Shown: positions 37,380-48,560 of the stretch, piece by piece | Numbering within the stretch: the first letter of the stretch is position 1 | Layout of the letters: each line of letters starts with the position of its first letter | Source of the DNA: Selaginella moellendorffii | Lineage: Eukaryota; Streptophyta; Lycopodiopsida; Selaginellales; Selaginellaceae | Assembly (NCBI RefSeq): GCF_000143415.4 | Contig: NW_003314300.1 | Location: 777,740-841,739, forward strand | Direction of reading: 5' to 3' | Length of the DNA stretch: 64,000 nucleotides | The notes under the pieces: generated by a model | Told to the model about the DNA's origin: nothing | Seen by the model: only the letters and a program-made list of their open reading frames with translations | Databases searched by the model: none | Made by a program: the position numbers and the translations under genes

Positions 37380-38580
37380 GAGCAAGAAGTTCAATGACAA
37401 GTCAAAGAGTTACTTGAGTTTGGATTTATTCAGCCAAGTAAGTCTCCGTTTGGTGCTCCGGTTTTGCTTGTGAAGAAGAAGGACAGTTCAATGCGAATGT
37501 GTATTGACTACCGCGCTTTGAACAAGAAGACAGTGAAGGATAAGATGCCGATGCCACGTGTGGATGATATCCTAGACAAGCTTGGTGAAGCACGAGTGTT
37601 TACCAAGATTGATCTAAGGAGTGGATATCATCAGATTGCAATGGATGATGCATCTATCTCCAAGACGGCATTCAACATAAGCTTCAGACATTTTGAGTTT
37701 ACAGTTATACCATTTGGTTTGACGAGTGCACCAGCCACATTTACTCGGTTGATGATTGAGGTATTTAGGCGTTATCTTCATGAGTTTGTGGAGATTTTCC
37801 TGGACGATATTCTTGTTTTAAGCAAGAATATGGAGGAGTATAAGGTGCATTTGCGCAAGGTTCTTTTGTTACTCCGAGACAGCAAACTTTATGCGAAGAA
37901 GAGCAAATGTGAATTTGCAAAGTCAGAGGTGGAATATCTAAGCCATATTATGACATCTAAGGGTGTTAAGACAGATCCAAGGAAGGTGGTTGTGGTGGAA
38001 AATTGGCCTACACCGACTACAGTGGTTGAGTTGCACAATTTTCTTGGTATGGCTAATTACTACCAACGTTTCTAGTATAAGTTTGCAGAGGTGGCTATTC
38101 CTTTGACGGTTGTTATGCAAAAATGTGCCATTTGAGTGGAAGAAGCCACAAGAGGAGAGTTTTGTGGTGCTGAAATGATTGTTGAGCGAGCCTCCAATGC
38201 TTCGCATTGCTAATTCATCAAAACCTTATGAGGTGACATGCGATGCGAGTGGTTATGCACTGGGAGGAGTTCTCATGCAAGAGGGACAGCCTATTGCATA
38301 TGAGAGTCGAATTTTGAATTTCGCAGAGCAATGCTATTCCACATATGAGCAAGAGTTACTCTCTATTGTTCATGTTTTGCAGACGTGGCGGCACCATCTT
38401 TATGGTGTAGTGTTCGTAGTGTTGACAGATCACAAACCACTTATGTATCTTTTCACATAGAAGGAGTTGAACACTAGGCAAGTTCGTTGGATGGTCAAAC
38501 TCATGGAGTTTGGGGAGTTTCCTATTGAGCATCGTTCAGGAAAATTCAATGTGGTGGCAGATGCTTTATCTCGTGTTTAT
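37380..38580 (+). pseudogene. Reverse transcriptase and RNase H of G2
   Basis: The frame 37464-38075 has RT motifs in order: [50 protein letters not shown], then the catalytic FLDDILV near 37800. An in-frame TAG at 38075 follows [11 protein letters not shown]. RNase H continues at 38179-38580 with EVTCDASGYALGGVLMQ (catalytic Asp), YSTYEQELLSIVHVLQTWRH (Glu), LTDHKPLMYLFT (Asp) and DALSRVYHV (Asp). All four catalytic residues are visible, but stops and a frameshift lie between the blocks. Confidence 0.85.
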
Positions 38581-38599
38581 CATGTGGCGACGTTACAAA

Positions 38600-38895
38600 C
38601 ATGATTTTGTCATCATTTGAATAAGGTGGTCAATGATCCTTTAATCTCTATTGGGCAATTGGTTGAGCATGCTCAGGCTCAGGATGCTGAGGTGGCCTCT
38701 TTGCGAGACCAGATGGAAGCCCCTTTCTCATTGGTGGATGGGATTCTCTACTACAATGGCCGTGTATATTTGCCACGGGTGGATGTGTTAATTACTCAAG
38801 TTTTATTCCACTATCATGATCATCTAGAGGCCGGTCATTTTGGGGGGAAGAAGATGTATGAGTTGATTAAGCAAACTTTTATTGGAGGAATATGA
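38600..38895 (+). pseudogene. Integrase N-terminal remnant of G2
   Basis: This segment has the link region and start of the HHCC zinc domain (YYNGRVYLPRVD, then LFHYHDHLEAGHFGGKKMYEL). It ends at 38895 and no catalytic core follows, so the integrase is truncated. Confidence 0.7.
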
Positions 38896-38934
38896 AAGTT
38901 GATATCCTCAAGTATTGTAAATTATGAGCTTTAT

Positions 38935-39386
38935 CAGCATGAGGATGACGAAAACGACCATTCCAGTCAGAGGAAAAGACTTTCGATCGTTGCTCGTTAG
39001 CTCAACTATGTGTGGAATAAGATGGAGCTCGAGAATATACATGAATCAGCTTTAATGCTGGAGGGCGTGTTCTGTGGCGATCCAATGCAAATTTTACTGG
39101 ATAGGTAGGATCTTATCCCTTACACCCTAAGCCAACTGGCTAAAGGGGTGATCACTTGGTCAGGTCCTATTATCCTGACCTGATGCCTAATAATCCTCCC
39201 CCTCGCTCGAGGATATGCATGAATCAGCTTTAATGCTGGAGGGCGTGTTCCATGGCGATCCAGTGTGGATTTTACTGGATAGGTAGGATCTTATCCCTTA
39301 CACCCTAAGCCAACTGGCTAAAAGGGTGATCACTTGGTCAAGTCCTATTATCTTGACCTGGTGCCTAACAATCCTCCCCCTCGTCA
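38935..39386 (+). repeat. Second gag/protease copy and a 178-bp tandem duplication
   Basis: The segment 38935-39103 repeats the gag-protease junction of G2 (36625-36787) at high identity. The units 39031-39208 and 39209-39386 are then a direct tandem pair of period 178. Each unit runs from the protease start (ATGAATCAGCTTTAATGCTG) into the LTR-like text GGATCTTATCCCTTACACCC. The arrangement implies that a small element inserted in a protease copy and that the junction was later duplicated. Confidence 0.75.
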
Positions 39387-39735
39387 GTCGGGGAACAATC
39401 CTCCCCCTCGTCAGTCAGGGAATGATCATTTGCAATCATACTTAGGCCACCCTCTAGTCACCATGGTCCTTCTTTTAGGGTCTACCTTCCTCCCCCTCGT
39501 CAATCAGGGAATGATCGTCCGCGATCATACTTAAGCCACCCTCCGGTCACCATGGTATCGAAGCCCAGTTCGATTCTCATGGTTGATAAGTGGGGCAAGA
39601 ATATTCTAAAGGAATATTTAACATGGTGGATCTAGAGGGAGAACCAAAGTTTAGTAAACCCTAAGAGAAGGATCATTGTTAGAATCTTATCCCTTACACC
39701 CTAAGCCAATTGGCTAAAGGGGTGATCATTTGATT
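39104..39735 (+). mobile_element. TRIM-like element with very short internal region, degraded
   Basis: An LTR-like unit ends GGTCACCA at 39552, directly followed by TGGTATCGAAGC (39553-39564), a tRNA-iMet primer site whose match seems to continue beyond 12 nt (CCCAGTTCGAT). Only 112 bp later, after a purine run (AAGAGAAGGATCAT), TGTTAGAATCTTATCCC at 39677 restarts the text seen near 39107 and 39287. The internal region would be about 124 bp. The second LTR is recognisable only to about 39735. The first LTR is disturbed by duplications, so its start is uncertain. Confidence 0.55.
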
Positions 39736-39779
39736 GCAGGGCCCTTTCCTTAACAAAGCACCAAATCAAGCAAAACGTC

Positions 39780-41273
39780 GAAGCAACTAGGGATGTGGAA
39801 TAAGCTGAACAAGCTATTGCAATTGCAAGTGGTGATATAGAGAAGCTGCTAGATTTCTTCAGGTGATACATCTATCCACTAGATGATCCAGGTGTTCCAA
39901 AGTTCCTGGAGGATTTAGACAAACAGTTCATCCAGTACAATGCCAAGAGAGTCGCAGTCAAGAAGCAAAAGCTGGAGTTGGAGTTGCAAATGGTCTTGGG
40001 ATCTGTCGAATCTCTTGATCTGACTGCCCCCTATAGACGACAAGTCTAGCCTCAGCCGGGTAAACTCAACAAGGGTGGAGAGGAAGCAGCTGGAATGCAG
40101 CGAGGAATTCGACCACATGGGCTTTCCTGATCTTCCTTTCTCTCGTCTCTTTGCGGAAGCTTTTGTAAGAGATTTGAAAGCGGCCAGGGTATTGGTGCAG
40201 CGGGTAACCAACGAGATGGATGACGACCTGAAGAAGGACTCATACGCACGACAGGTCCGCTTTCTCCTCAGCTACGCCAAGGCAATTGCACGCTCACAGA
40301 ATGTGCCCATACAAATCACAGTGGTCAATTCGCTGTCAGGCGAAACAACATGTCGCTTGGTCAGTATTACAGAATCCCAGATGGATTTTTCCATATAGGT
40401 GCCAGATTGAACGCCGCAGAGCAGAAGACTGAGAACTCACGTTCTCTTTTGAAAGTAGAAGAGGCTCGAGGGCAGTTGGTAGTCACAGGCAATTTCCTGT
40501 TTCTGGACCGAAGCAAGTATCACGGAGTTGAGGGAAGGTACGGGGGATTGGAAACAGTGTGTGTATCAAGCACACGAGTACGACAGGAGACCTCAGACAG
40601 TAGACAAACCTTTGCTTCCGTTGGAGGACGGCCTGGCGATCTTTTTACCATCAACATGGACATGCCCGCTGTCCAGTGGATAGGGGCAACCCTTGACAGG
40701 CAAATATTGGAAGAAGGAGGACTCAGAGCTGTGGGCGGCGTTTCCAGGGATCCTTTTTCTCGTCACAATCTCGGGCTGAAAGCCAGCAGCGGCTAGTTTT
40801 TTGAAATTCCAGTGCAAAGCCGAATGGATGAGAAGATGACGGTTGCCGTGACAGACTGCAGTACACACAGAGACTAGTCTGGCTTTCAGAGTTTCATGGG
40901 GAGGCCAGGACTGGTGGCTGAAGGTTGGGCCAGACGTGCAACGCCGGGCCGAGGCGCTCCAGACATTAGAGCAGGAGTGGATATGGGAGAGATGGTTTCA
41001 AATGGAACGGGATATGTTTTCAGAGCTCAACTTGGAGAGACAGGTTCTTTTCCGGTGATGGTGGAGGCTCAAGGCTTAGGCCAGCGATGCTTGTCAAGGA
41101 TGTGGGGGAGTGGAAAGACTTGCTCTTTTGCTGCCTGGAAATTCTCAACGAGAATTCGCTGCCGTGGAGCAAGGCTGCGGAGAGCGGGAGCGACGACGAG
41201 TTCTCGAACTCAGGCGGCATGGTGGCAAAAAGCAATGGTCACCTCTACGAGCCTTTGCTTGCGCACCTCAAAT
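39780..41273 (+). pseudogene. Unrecognised gene pieces (three or four open frames)
   Basis: Plus-strand frames of normal composition follow one another. At 39890-40049: FLEDLDKQFIQYNAKRVAVK, then KKQKLELELQMVL. At 40024-40398: FDHMGFPDLPFSRLFAEAFV, VRDLKAARVLVQRVTNEM and RQVRFLLSYAKAIARS. At 40350-40796: Arg/Gly/Ser-rich with no motif. At 41072-41271: WKDLLFCCLEILNENSLPWS, ending in a good GTATGT splice donor. They may be exons of one decayed gene. None starts with a convincing ATG and I do not recognise the family. Local GC content is higher than in the flanking AT-rich DNA, which favours a genic origin. Confidence 0.35.
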
Positions 41274-42699
41274 GGTATGTATGGTTTTCTTTTGTCTCTG
41301 AATTACGTGCTGGCAGGGCTGGGCATCCCTTGATCACAGATAACACACTCAACTTGTCTCTTCACACTAAAGTGGATAATCTTCAGCTTCTCATCTGCCG
41401 AAAGTATCATTATTCAGATTCAGTTTATAGGATGACAACGGTACTTTTCTCATTCAGCAAAGTGGAGGCAGAGCACAGTGAGACCACCATCAACTCCAGC
41501 AATGGTTTTTGGTTTTACCTCTCTCTCAAATCTCAGCCTCTCTTTTGTGTTTGGCTCTAGTTGTTTGCAAGTATCAAAAGTAGAGTTACTGTTGTAATTA
41601 ATACTAGCAAGGAATCCAAGTTGGCTGGCCTAAATAAGTATTTAAAGATGGAATAGCATCATAAAAAAAAAACAGACATACAATATAATATATAATTAAG
41701 ATTGCATTTCCATTCTAGTAGGGGTTTAAACCTTAACTAATATATCTTATTTCTTAGTTTAATCCACTTTATTATATTCCTAATGTTTCTTCCTTATATT
41801 TTCTTCTTTTGGTATGTTAATCATTTATGAATTTTATAATTTTCATTTTTAATTCAGTATTGAGTTGAGTTTTTTCTATCTTCCTTATACTAATCTAAAT
41901 GTCGAGCATGTATGTAAAGTTAGAGAATTTTATTTTTGTTTTGTTGATAGTATTCCCCTATTCTAGGGTTAAGTCATTTTTTCCATAAATGCATGTCCCT
42001 AATTATAAGTGTTATTGAGAATCTTTACTTTACTGTTACTGTTAAGAAGTTTATGTGTTCCTTTGAGTGTATGTATGTATATATATATGTATGTATGTAT
42101 ATATATATCTATATAATAAAATATGTTCTAAACCACAATTAACTTATATTTTTATTTATATAGGCTATTTTTGTTACAGTAATTTTTTATTTATTATTTA
42201 AATAATTAATATCAATAAACAGTAATAATTTTAATTAAATTTTTTTTATAATGATGGTATTAAAAAAGCTTTAAATCAGATTTAAACCAGTTTATTAGCT
42301 TAGAAGATAATCTTAAACAGACACTCTTCAAGAAATTTGGATTATTTTAATTATTATATAGAATGGTAAAGTGAAAAGATTATGGAGTGATAAAAGTTTT
42401 CACCTAAGGAGGTTATAGTGGTTTTATGGTATAATGTTTTATTTATATTTTAGTAAAATAATTTTAAAAAAATTTTAAATAGACAATAAAACTTATAAAG
42501 CTAAAATTAAATTTATGTATACTTTTATTTCCTTCTACCAAGTTTGTAAGTTCTTGAATTGTTGAGTGTTATACTCATGATTTTCTTTAGTGTTAGATTC
42601 CTAAGTCTCAAAGCTGTACTCTTCATTTCTTCTTAGATCGTTGTTAATAAAATTGGTGTTTGTTAAGGTTGATGGTTTGGAGATATTTATTGTTAAGTG
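41274..42699. other. AT-rich spacer with TA/TATG microsatellite
   Basis: No gene is visible. A microsatellite of GTAT and TATA units lies at about 42070-42112. The sequence is strongly AT-rich up to the integrase fragment of G3. Confidence 0.5.
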
Positions 42700-43735
42700 T
42701 TGTAATTGCTACCATTCCTAAATTTTTGAATTATTGGATAACGAATGATCCTTTCCATCTTGATTTTATCTTTGAGCCAATTTTCTCTATGTTTTCTTGA
42801 AACCATAAAACTTGATCTCCAACTTTAAATTCTTCACTTTTCTTGAGTTGTCTTTTTTTGTCATGGTTAGCTTTTCTTATGGTTTCAAGTGTCTAAATTA
42901 TATGTAGATGTACTTTGTCAAGCATTTTTAGCATTGCTAGTCTTTTTTTAACTAATTCTTCTTGGTTGATCTTGTAATGTATTGCCATTTGCAATGAAGA
43001 AATGATATACTCAAGTAGTGTCAAGGCTTCTAAGCCATAGACAAACTTGAACAGTATCGAGTTTATTGAAACCTTATAAACAATTCAATATGCTCATAAG
43101 GTGTTGTAAATGCAATTGTCTTTGTCTTTTTGATTCATCTTCATAATCTTCTTGAGTATATTCTTGAGGGTTTTGTTTGTAGATTCAATTTGATTATTTC
43201 CTTGAGGATAGTATGGTGTTGAAGTTTTGTGCTTGATTGTAAACTCTTGAGTCAGAATGTTGATCGTCTCATTAATGAAGTGTGTTCCCTGATCTATAAC
43301 AAGTTCTCAAGGTAAACCATACCTTGTAATGATGTTTTTATAGATGAACTTTGCTGTTTTTTTCATTGTTACAACCTTCATTAGTTAAACTTCAACCCAC
43401 TTTATCATGTAATCAGTAATTATGAGGATATATTTGTTTTGCTTAGAACTTGTTGTAAGTGGTCCTACAAAGTTGAGTCTCCATTGTTGAAATTAAGTTG
43501 TAGGATGAAGTTTTTGATTTTTCTTTTTCAGCACATACTTGGTTCTTTGACAAATGTCACATTCTTGATTAAATTTTGCTGAGTCATTCCAGAGTGTTGG
43601 CCACCAAAGTCTAACTTGTAAAATCTTCCAAACTTCATATTCTCTTCTCCTAGAGGACCAGATAGACTTCCACACATTACTTGCTTCTTTTAAAGAATGC
43701 TTCATTGAAGAAAAACCCACAAATCGGCTACTTGT
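42700..43735 (-). pseudogene. Integrase fragment of gypsy element G3
   Basis: On the minus strand this reads the integrase zinc region (LWWPTLWND, CDICQRTKYVL near 43560), then the core. The core has WRLNFVGPL (first catalytic Asp replaced by Asn), YILIITDYMIKWVEV, VIDQGTHFINE (second Asp present), and TPYYPQGNNQIESTNKTLKN (Glu present). It ends with FKVGDQVLWF near 42810. Several stops interrupt it. It is the 3' part of G3, whose 5' part lies beyond G4 at 50065-54929. Confidence 0.75.
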
Positions 43736-43754
43736 CGACCTATTTTGTTTTGGC

Positions 43755-44374
43755 AGGGTGCTCACGAGTCTGTTCCTGACTATGTCACCCAGTTTCGAGC
43801 ATACTAGAAACAGTGGTGGGATCGCAAAGTGGTCCAAGATGAGCAACAGGGGATCATGACATTCAAAGCGGGTCTACGTGTGAATTTGCAGCGGAAACTT
43901 CTCAAGAAGACATTCAAGTCTTGCCGCGAGGCATTTTCATTGGCCACAAAGCTGGAAAGAGAACTTCTTGTCGACATGAGGATTGCTAGAGTTGATTTCG
44001 ACCAAGCCATCACCCCATCGGAGTCACCTTGTGCAGCTGTTCACCCATCCATACCAAAGCCCGTCACTATTGAGCATACACCTCTGGCTATTGAGAACTT
44101 TGCAAACGAGATGCGACAGCTGAAGGAGATCATTCTTCAGCAACAATCACACCATGATAAACTGCTCCAGGAGTTAGTGGAGTCCAGGAAAGAGGCAGCT
44201 ACAGCTCGGGAATGGAGATTTAAGTCCCGTTGGTGCACTCACTACAAGACGAACACACACAATATGCAGCGCTGCTTCAACCTTCACCCAGAGCTTCGGC
44301 CTCCACCTTCTCAATGTGTTCAACAATGTCCCTTTGCTGATAATTCCACATCGTCTCGGGGTCCAAAGACATAA
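43755..44374 (+). pseudogene. gag of G4
   Basis: Reads HESVPDYVTQFRAY, a stop, then KQWWDRKVVQDEQQ, FKAGLRVNLQRKLLKKTFKS and ATKLERELLVDM, the typical retrotrans_gag helices. A low-complexity Gln/Arg/Glu segment follows, then a degenerate Cys/His segment (WCTHYKTNTHNMQRC) in place of a zinc knuckle. There is no ATG and the start is cut by the junction at about 43735. Confidence 0.65.
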
Positions 44375-44889
44375 CAAGAGCAGTTGGAGCGACAAGCAAT
44401 TGAGGCAGCCCCTTCGTCAAGCAAAGGCAAGGCACCCGCCTCATCGATCAACATGATTTTGGTAGCTGAGGAACTCTATAGGCAACAGTAGCAAACTGCA
44501 GCCCCTCGAGCCAAAGCGAAGAAGACAGCAGGTGCTTAGCCTCCCATAGATCCCTCAGTGTCACTTGAGAGTGAATCTCTGTTGGCACCAAATCTAGTGA
44601 CACAAAGGGTGGCTTGTAAGCTCCCCTTCAAGTCACTACTCTCTTCTCCTCCTGAGATCTCACTAACAGCTATTCCTATTCTGGAGCCGGTTCTTCAATA
44701 GCTGGTTGACACTCCCGTCACCTTTTCACTCCGAGACATGTTGTGTCTTGTCCTGGGATTCAGCCAGCATTTAGAGGAGTTTGCACGGTCAGGAACACCA
44801 GAGAGCACTCTCTAGAGGACTCCTCAAGAGGTGCACATTGTCAACATGACAAGATATGGTGGAGATCCTGGTCCATTCTTTATTCCTGT

Positions 44890-46009
44890 GTAGATTGGTA
44901 CTTCCTCTTGTAAGATGGATGCTTTGGTTGACTCCGGTTCTAGAAGCAACATTATCTCTCTCGAAGCTGCCCTTTCAGCACAGCTACAGATCACTGAGAG
45001 CTCCTCTATCATGCTCAAGACCTTCGCCAACCACACTGTTCCTCCAGCAGGCATTTGCTGTGGTGTCAAGGTCTTAGTGCAGGGTGTTATTTCTGAGGTG
45101 GATTTCTTTGTGGTTGACTACCAACATCTTGGAATGTCCTCTTTGAAGGACTCTATCATCCTTGGCAGCTCGTAGCAAGTCACAGCCCATTGCACCCTTG
45201 ACAGCACACAAGGCAAGATGGAAATTAGCAATGGAACCCATAGCACCACCTTTCTCAACAACTATAGCAGATCTCTTTCTCAGCAAGCCCAGTAGGCTCA
45301 GACTAAGATGGCCTCCACACCATACTTTCCTCCTGAGCTCATAGAGGTTTTTCCTGAGTTGGCGGTGGAGTTGACCATCTATGGAGGTGAGTCAGATAGC
45401 CCGAGACATCTCTCAGCTTCACTCTCTTTATTTGAGAGTAAGGCCAAGCCTCTAGACACACCCTCTTTATTTGATGGCGGGGCTTATAGAGTACGGGCTC
45501 CCATATCCAGCTTTCCGGAGTGTTTCTCGATAGAGGAAGGGCTCCTTGATTCGTTTCTTGCACGGGACCAACTCCCTCTTATGGAGCTTCATGACACAAT
45601 CACTCCAGACCAGGTCAATCTTTCGCAGGACACAGCCGAACTCAATCCTCCTCAACAACTATCTGAGGTGTCACACAGCCAGCATCTTCCTACTAAAATC
45701 GCAGTAGCTGACGACTTCGAGCGTATTTTGTCATGCTGTTTCTTGAAGATGGAGGATGACATCCAAACACAGAACTGGCAGAAAGAATCAAGCCAATCAG
45801 ACGTGCTGCATGTGAGTTATAGCTCTTTGAGTTCAGAATTTTTTACCGTGGAACTCCCGGTACAGGTCCAAGTGTATTACACTGAAACTTCAGCACTAGA
45901 CTTGGACTGGACTTTAGTGGAGGATCTTCCTTCACTTGCAGAGTACTTGGCTATAGTCCTTGCATTAGACATTGAGTGCTCAAAGCATCAGAAGCAAAGA
46001 GAACAATGA
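44890..46009 (+). pseudogene. Protease and linker region of G4
   Basis: The aspartic protease active site is ALVDSGSRSNIISLEAAL at about 44920-44975, followed by VDFFVVDYQHLGM and then a stop near 45175. The frame 45308-46009 is a Ser/Glu/Leu-rich linker without a motif that I can name. It is open for 233 codons, so it may have been under coding constraint until recently. Confidence 0.6.
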
Positions 46010-46110
46010 ATAGAGACTCCGGATCCAATAGCAACGTTCTTGCCAGACTTGCCAGAGACAGTCTTGCCAGATGTGGTGTCCCCAATATCTTTATTTGAAG
46101 AAGAGGACAC

Positions 46111-46485
46111 TTCTATGATTACAGCTTATTTTGACGGTGCTTTATGCTCCAAAAACCAGGTTGCCGGCATTGGAGTTTGGATGATTAATTCTGCGGAGAA
46201 CAAAGTAGCCGACCTCTCTATCACTTTGCCAGCAACATTAGCTAATGAAGCAGAGTACTTGGCGGCTATCAGTGCCATGAAGTTGGCCACAGATCTCAAG
46301 TTTAGGTGAGTCACTTTCATTAGAGATGCACAACTCATCATACGCCAACTTACTGGAGAATACCAAATCCGCAAAGAGAACCTGAATGAGCTATGGCAGC
46401 AGGCGGTCCACCTGAAGGATGAGTTCTCTCAGGTGACTTTTCAAAGTGTCCCTTGTGAAGAAAACTTTTGGGTGGACAGGCTATC
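46111..46485 (+). pseudogene. RNase H-like domain upstream of RT in G4
   Basis: The translation TAYFDGALCSKNQVAGIGVW (Asp), then NEAEYLAAISAMKLATDL (Glu), then FIRDAQLIIRQLTGEY (Asp), then CEENFWVDRLSHQ (Asp) gives all four RNase H catalytic positions in order. The style (AGIGVW, NEAEYLA) is that of the archaeal-like or plant-type RNase HI, not the usual gypsy RNase H. One in-frame TGA follows DLKFR. It lies between protease and RT. In Tat elements an extra RNase H normally follows the usual one, so this order is unusual. Confidence 0.65.
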
Positions 46486-46599
46486 ACATCAAACACACCA
46501 TGATGCGAGAGGCAAAAGGCACCTCCTACTCTTTGGTTTCCAAGGTCAAGGGGGAATCTAAGATAGATGAGCCCCTTGGGCCCAAGGTTTCTCCAGACT

Positions 46600-47960
46600 C
46601 TAGGGTTCATGCAATTTTCCTAGGTGATGACAAGGACCTGGTCTTTATTGCCACATCACTTGCTTCAACAAATGCAGCAAAGCTCTTGGATCTCCTCCAC
46701 TGTTTCAAAGACATGTTTGCCTGGGACTACAGCCAGCTTCTAGGAGTTCTCATAGACACAATCATGCATAGTATTGTGCTTTTAGAGACAGCCAAACCAG
46801 TCTATCAAAAGATGCGGCATTTAAGCCTGGCAGCTCACTCAAAGATGAAGTTGGAGATCGAGTGACTTCTGGTAGCCGACTTTATTTACCCTTTGGAGAG
46901 CTCAGAGTGGGTGGCCAATCTCATCCCTGCATGCAAGGCAAATGGAAAACTCTGTTTATGCATTGACTTTCGAGACTTGAACAAGGCAACTACGAAAGAT
47001 CATTTTCCGACTCCATTTATTGATGCGATTGTGGATGAGATGGCTGGACACCATTACTACTCTTTCATGGATGGGTTTTCAGGGTACAATCAAGCCTTGG
47101 ATGACCAAACCTTGCCATCAGACTCCTATTTGGAATTCCTCACTGGAGTCCTCCTCATGCAATCAGATCTTCATTCATCCTGATCATTGAGATTTTACGG
47201 CCTTCCGAACACCTTGGGGTGTCTTCGCTTTCAACGTCCTCCCGTTTGGCTTGTGTAACGCTAGAGCTACTTTTCAGCGTTTTATGACCCACGCCTTTCA
47301 CGATTTGATTGGAGGCACCTTGAGGGTGTATGGACGATTTGTGCATGATCTTTGACTCCTTTGAGGACCACCTTGTGCACTTGTCACTCACTGCCGACAA
47401 CACAGGTTCTCATTGAACCCAGCAAAGTGTAAATTCGAGGTCACTAAAGGCCGGTTCCTAGGCTTTGATGTCTCACAGGATGAAATCAAGCCCTAAGTAG
47501 CCAAGGCTCAGGAGATTCACAACCAACGTGAAGCAGCTTCACAACTTCCTCGGGCAAACGGGTTTCTTCTGTCGTTTCCTCCACAACTATACCACACATT
47601 CATGGCCTCTGATAGCTCTGCTACAACACAACATTCCATTTGTCTGGGGTGAGTTCCAGCAACAAGCCTTTGAATCATTGAAGCAGTCACTCCACACGGC
47701 CCCGGTACTCCAACCAATAGAACGACAACTTCCTTTTGACGTTTACATCACAACGGGTACAGAGGCTTTTGGAGTATGCCTTTGCCAGTGTTCACAGCCT
47801 GGCAAGCCACCAAATGCAACATACTATGCATCACATTCATTCAACAAGACTGAGAAGAAGTACGTGGATGCGGAAAAAGAAGCAGTGGCTATTGTTTACA
47901 CCTTGGAGTGATTTCGTCACTTTCTCGCTGGAGCCTGTATCCATTTCCACATCTATTTAA
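46600..47960 (+). pseudogene. Reverse transcriptase and gypsy RNase H of G4
   Basis: RT is seen from 46700 (FKDMFAWDYSQLLGVL) through CIDFRDLNKATTKDHFPTPF and YSFMDGFSGYNQ (47070). A frameshifted stretch at about 47190-47340 includes FAFNVLPFGLCNARATFQRF and a MDDLCM catalytic motif. The connection domain (LHNFLGQTGFFCRFLHNYTT) and a gypsy RNase H remnant (LPFDVYITTGTEAFGVCLCQ, YVDAEKEAVAIVYTLE) follow. The first RNase H Asp is replaced by Thr. Confidence 0.75.
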
Positions 47961-48189
47961 ATATGCTGAACTTTCTTTTACAGTGACCAGTTCACAGTCC
48001 TCGTACTTTATCTTGGATTGTGACCATCTAAGAGTTCCAGCCAACTTTTCACATGCGGCGGAAGCGTGTGATGGATCCGAGTGAGTTCATGGTTGTTGAA
48101 GCTACTTCCTTTGTGGTCCCAACAGCATTACAAGACATTGCAATGTACTTGGATTCAAGTCAGTTCCCAGCAGATTCCTCACTAGTACA

Positions 48190-48560
48190 ACAAAAGGCAT
48201 TGGCATGAGCACTTGGTTACGGCATTGTCCTTCAAGACATCCATCTCCGCAACCCCATTCTCCCTTGTCTATGGGATAGAGGCCATGCTTCTAGTGGAGA
48301 TCCAGGTGCCATTGCTCTCACTTTCACTTCGATACGTAGTAGTAATGCAACTTAGCGATGAGGACAAGCTTCATGCACGTGACTTGGAGGTTTTTGCCTT
48401 GGAAGAACAGTGATGATCCACATTGGAACATCTCTTTTGAGGCAAGCAGAAGATCAAATCAATCATTGATCACCAGCGGTCTGCCGAACCATTCAAGGAT
48501 GGTGATCTTGTTCTACTCAAGGAGTTTACGCCCAGAGGTGGAGCACATGTGCTAGTTGAT
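48190..48560 (+). pseudogene. Integrase C-terminal remnant of G4
   Basis: The frame 48213-48413 reads LSFKTSISATPFSLVYGIEA, the region just after the integrase core in Tat elements. It is followed in another frame by VLVDADGCKLPHAHNHPHLK, the usual end of the polyprotein. The zinc domain and DDE core are absent, so the element has an internal deletion. Confidence 0.6.

Larger units (their letters stand above)
35890..38895 (+). mobile_element. Broken Ty3/gypsy retrotransposon G2
   Basis: Gag, protease, RT, RNase H and the first part of integrase follow in that order on the plus strand. Both LTRs are missing. The 5' end starts within gag and the 3' end stops in the integrase zinc region, after which a second copy of gag/protease text begins at 38935. 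It is better preserved than G1: the RT catalytic FLDD is intact. Confidence 0.85.
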
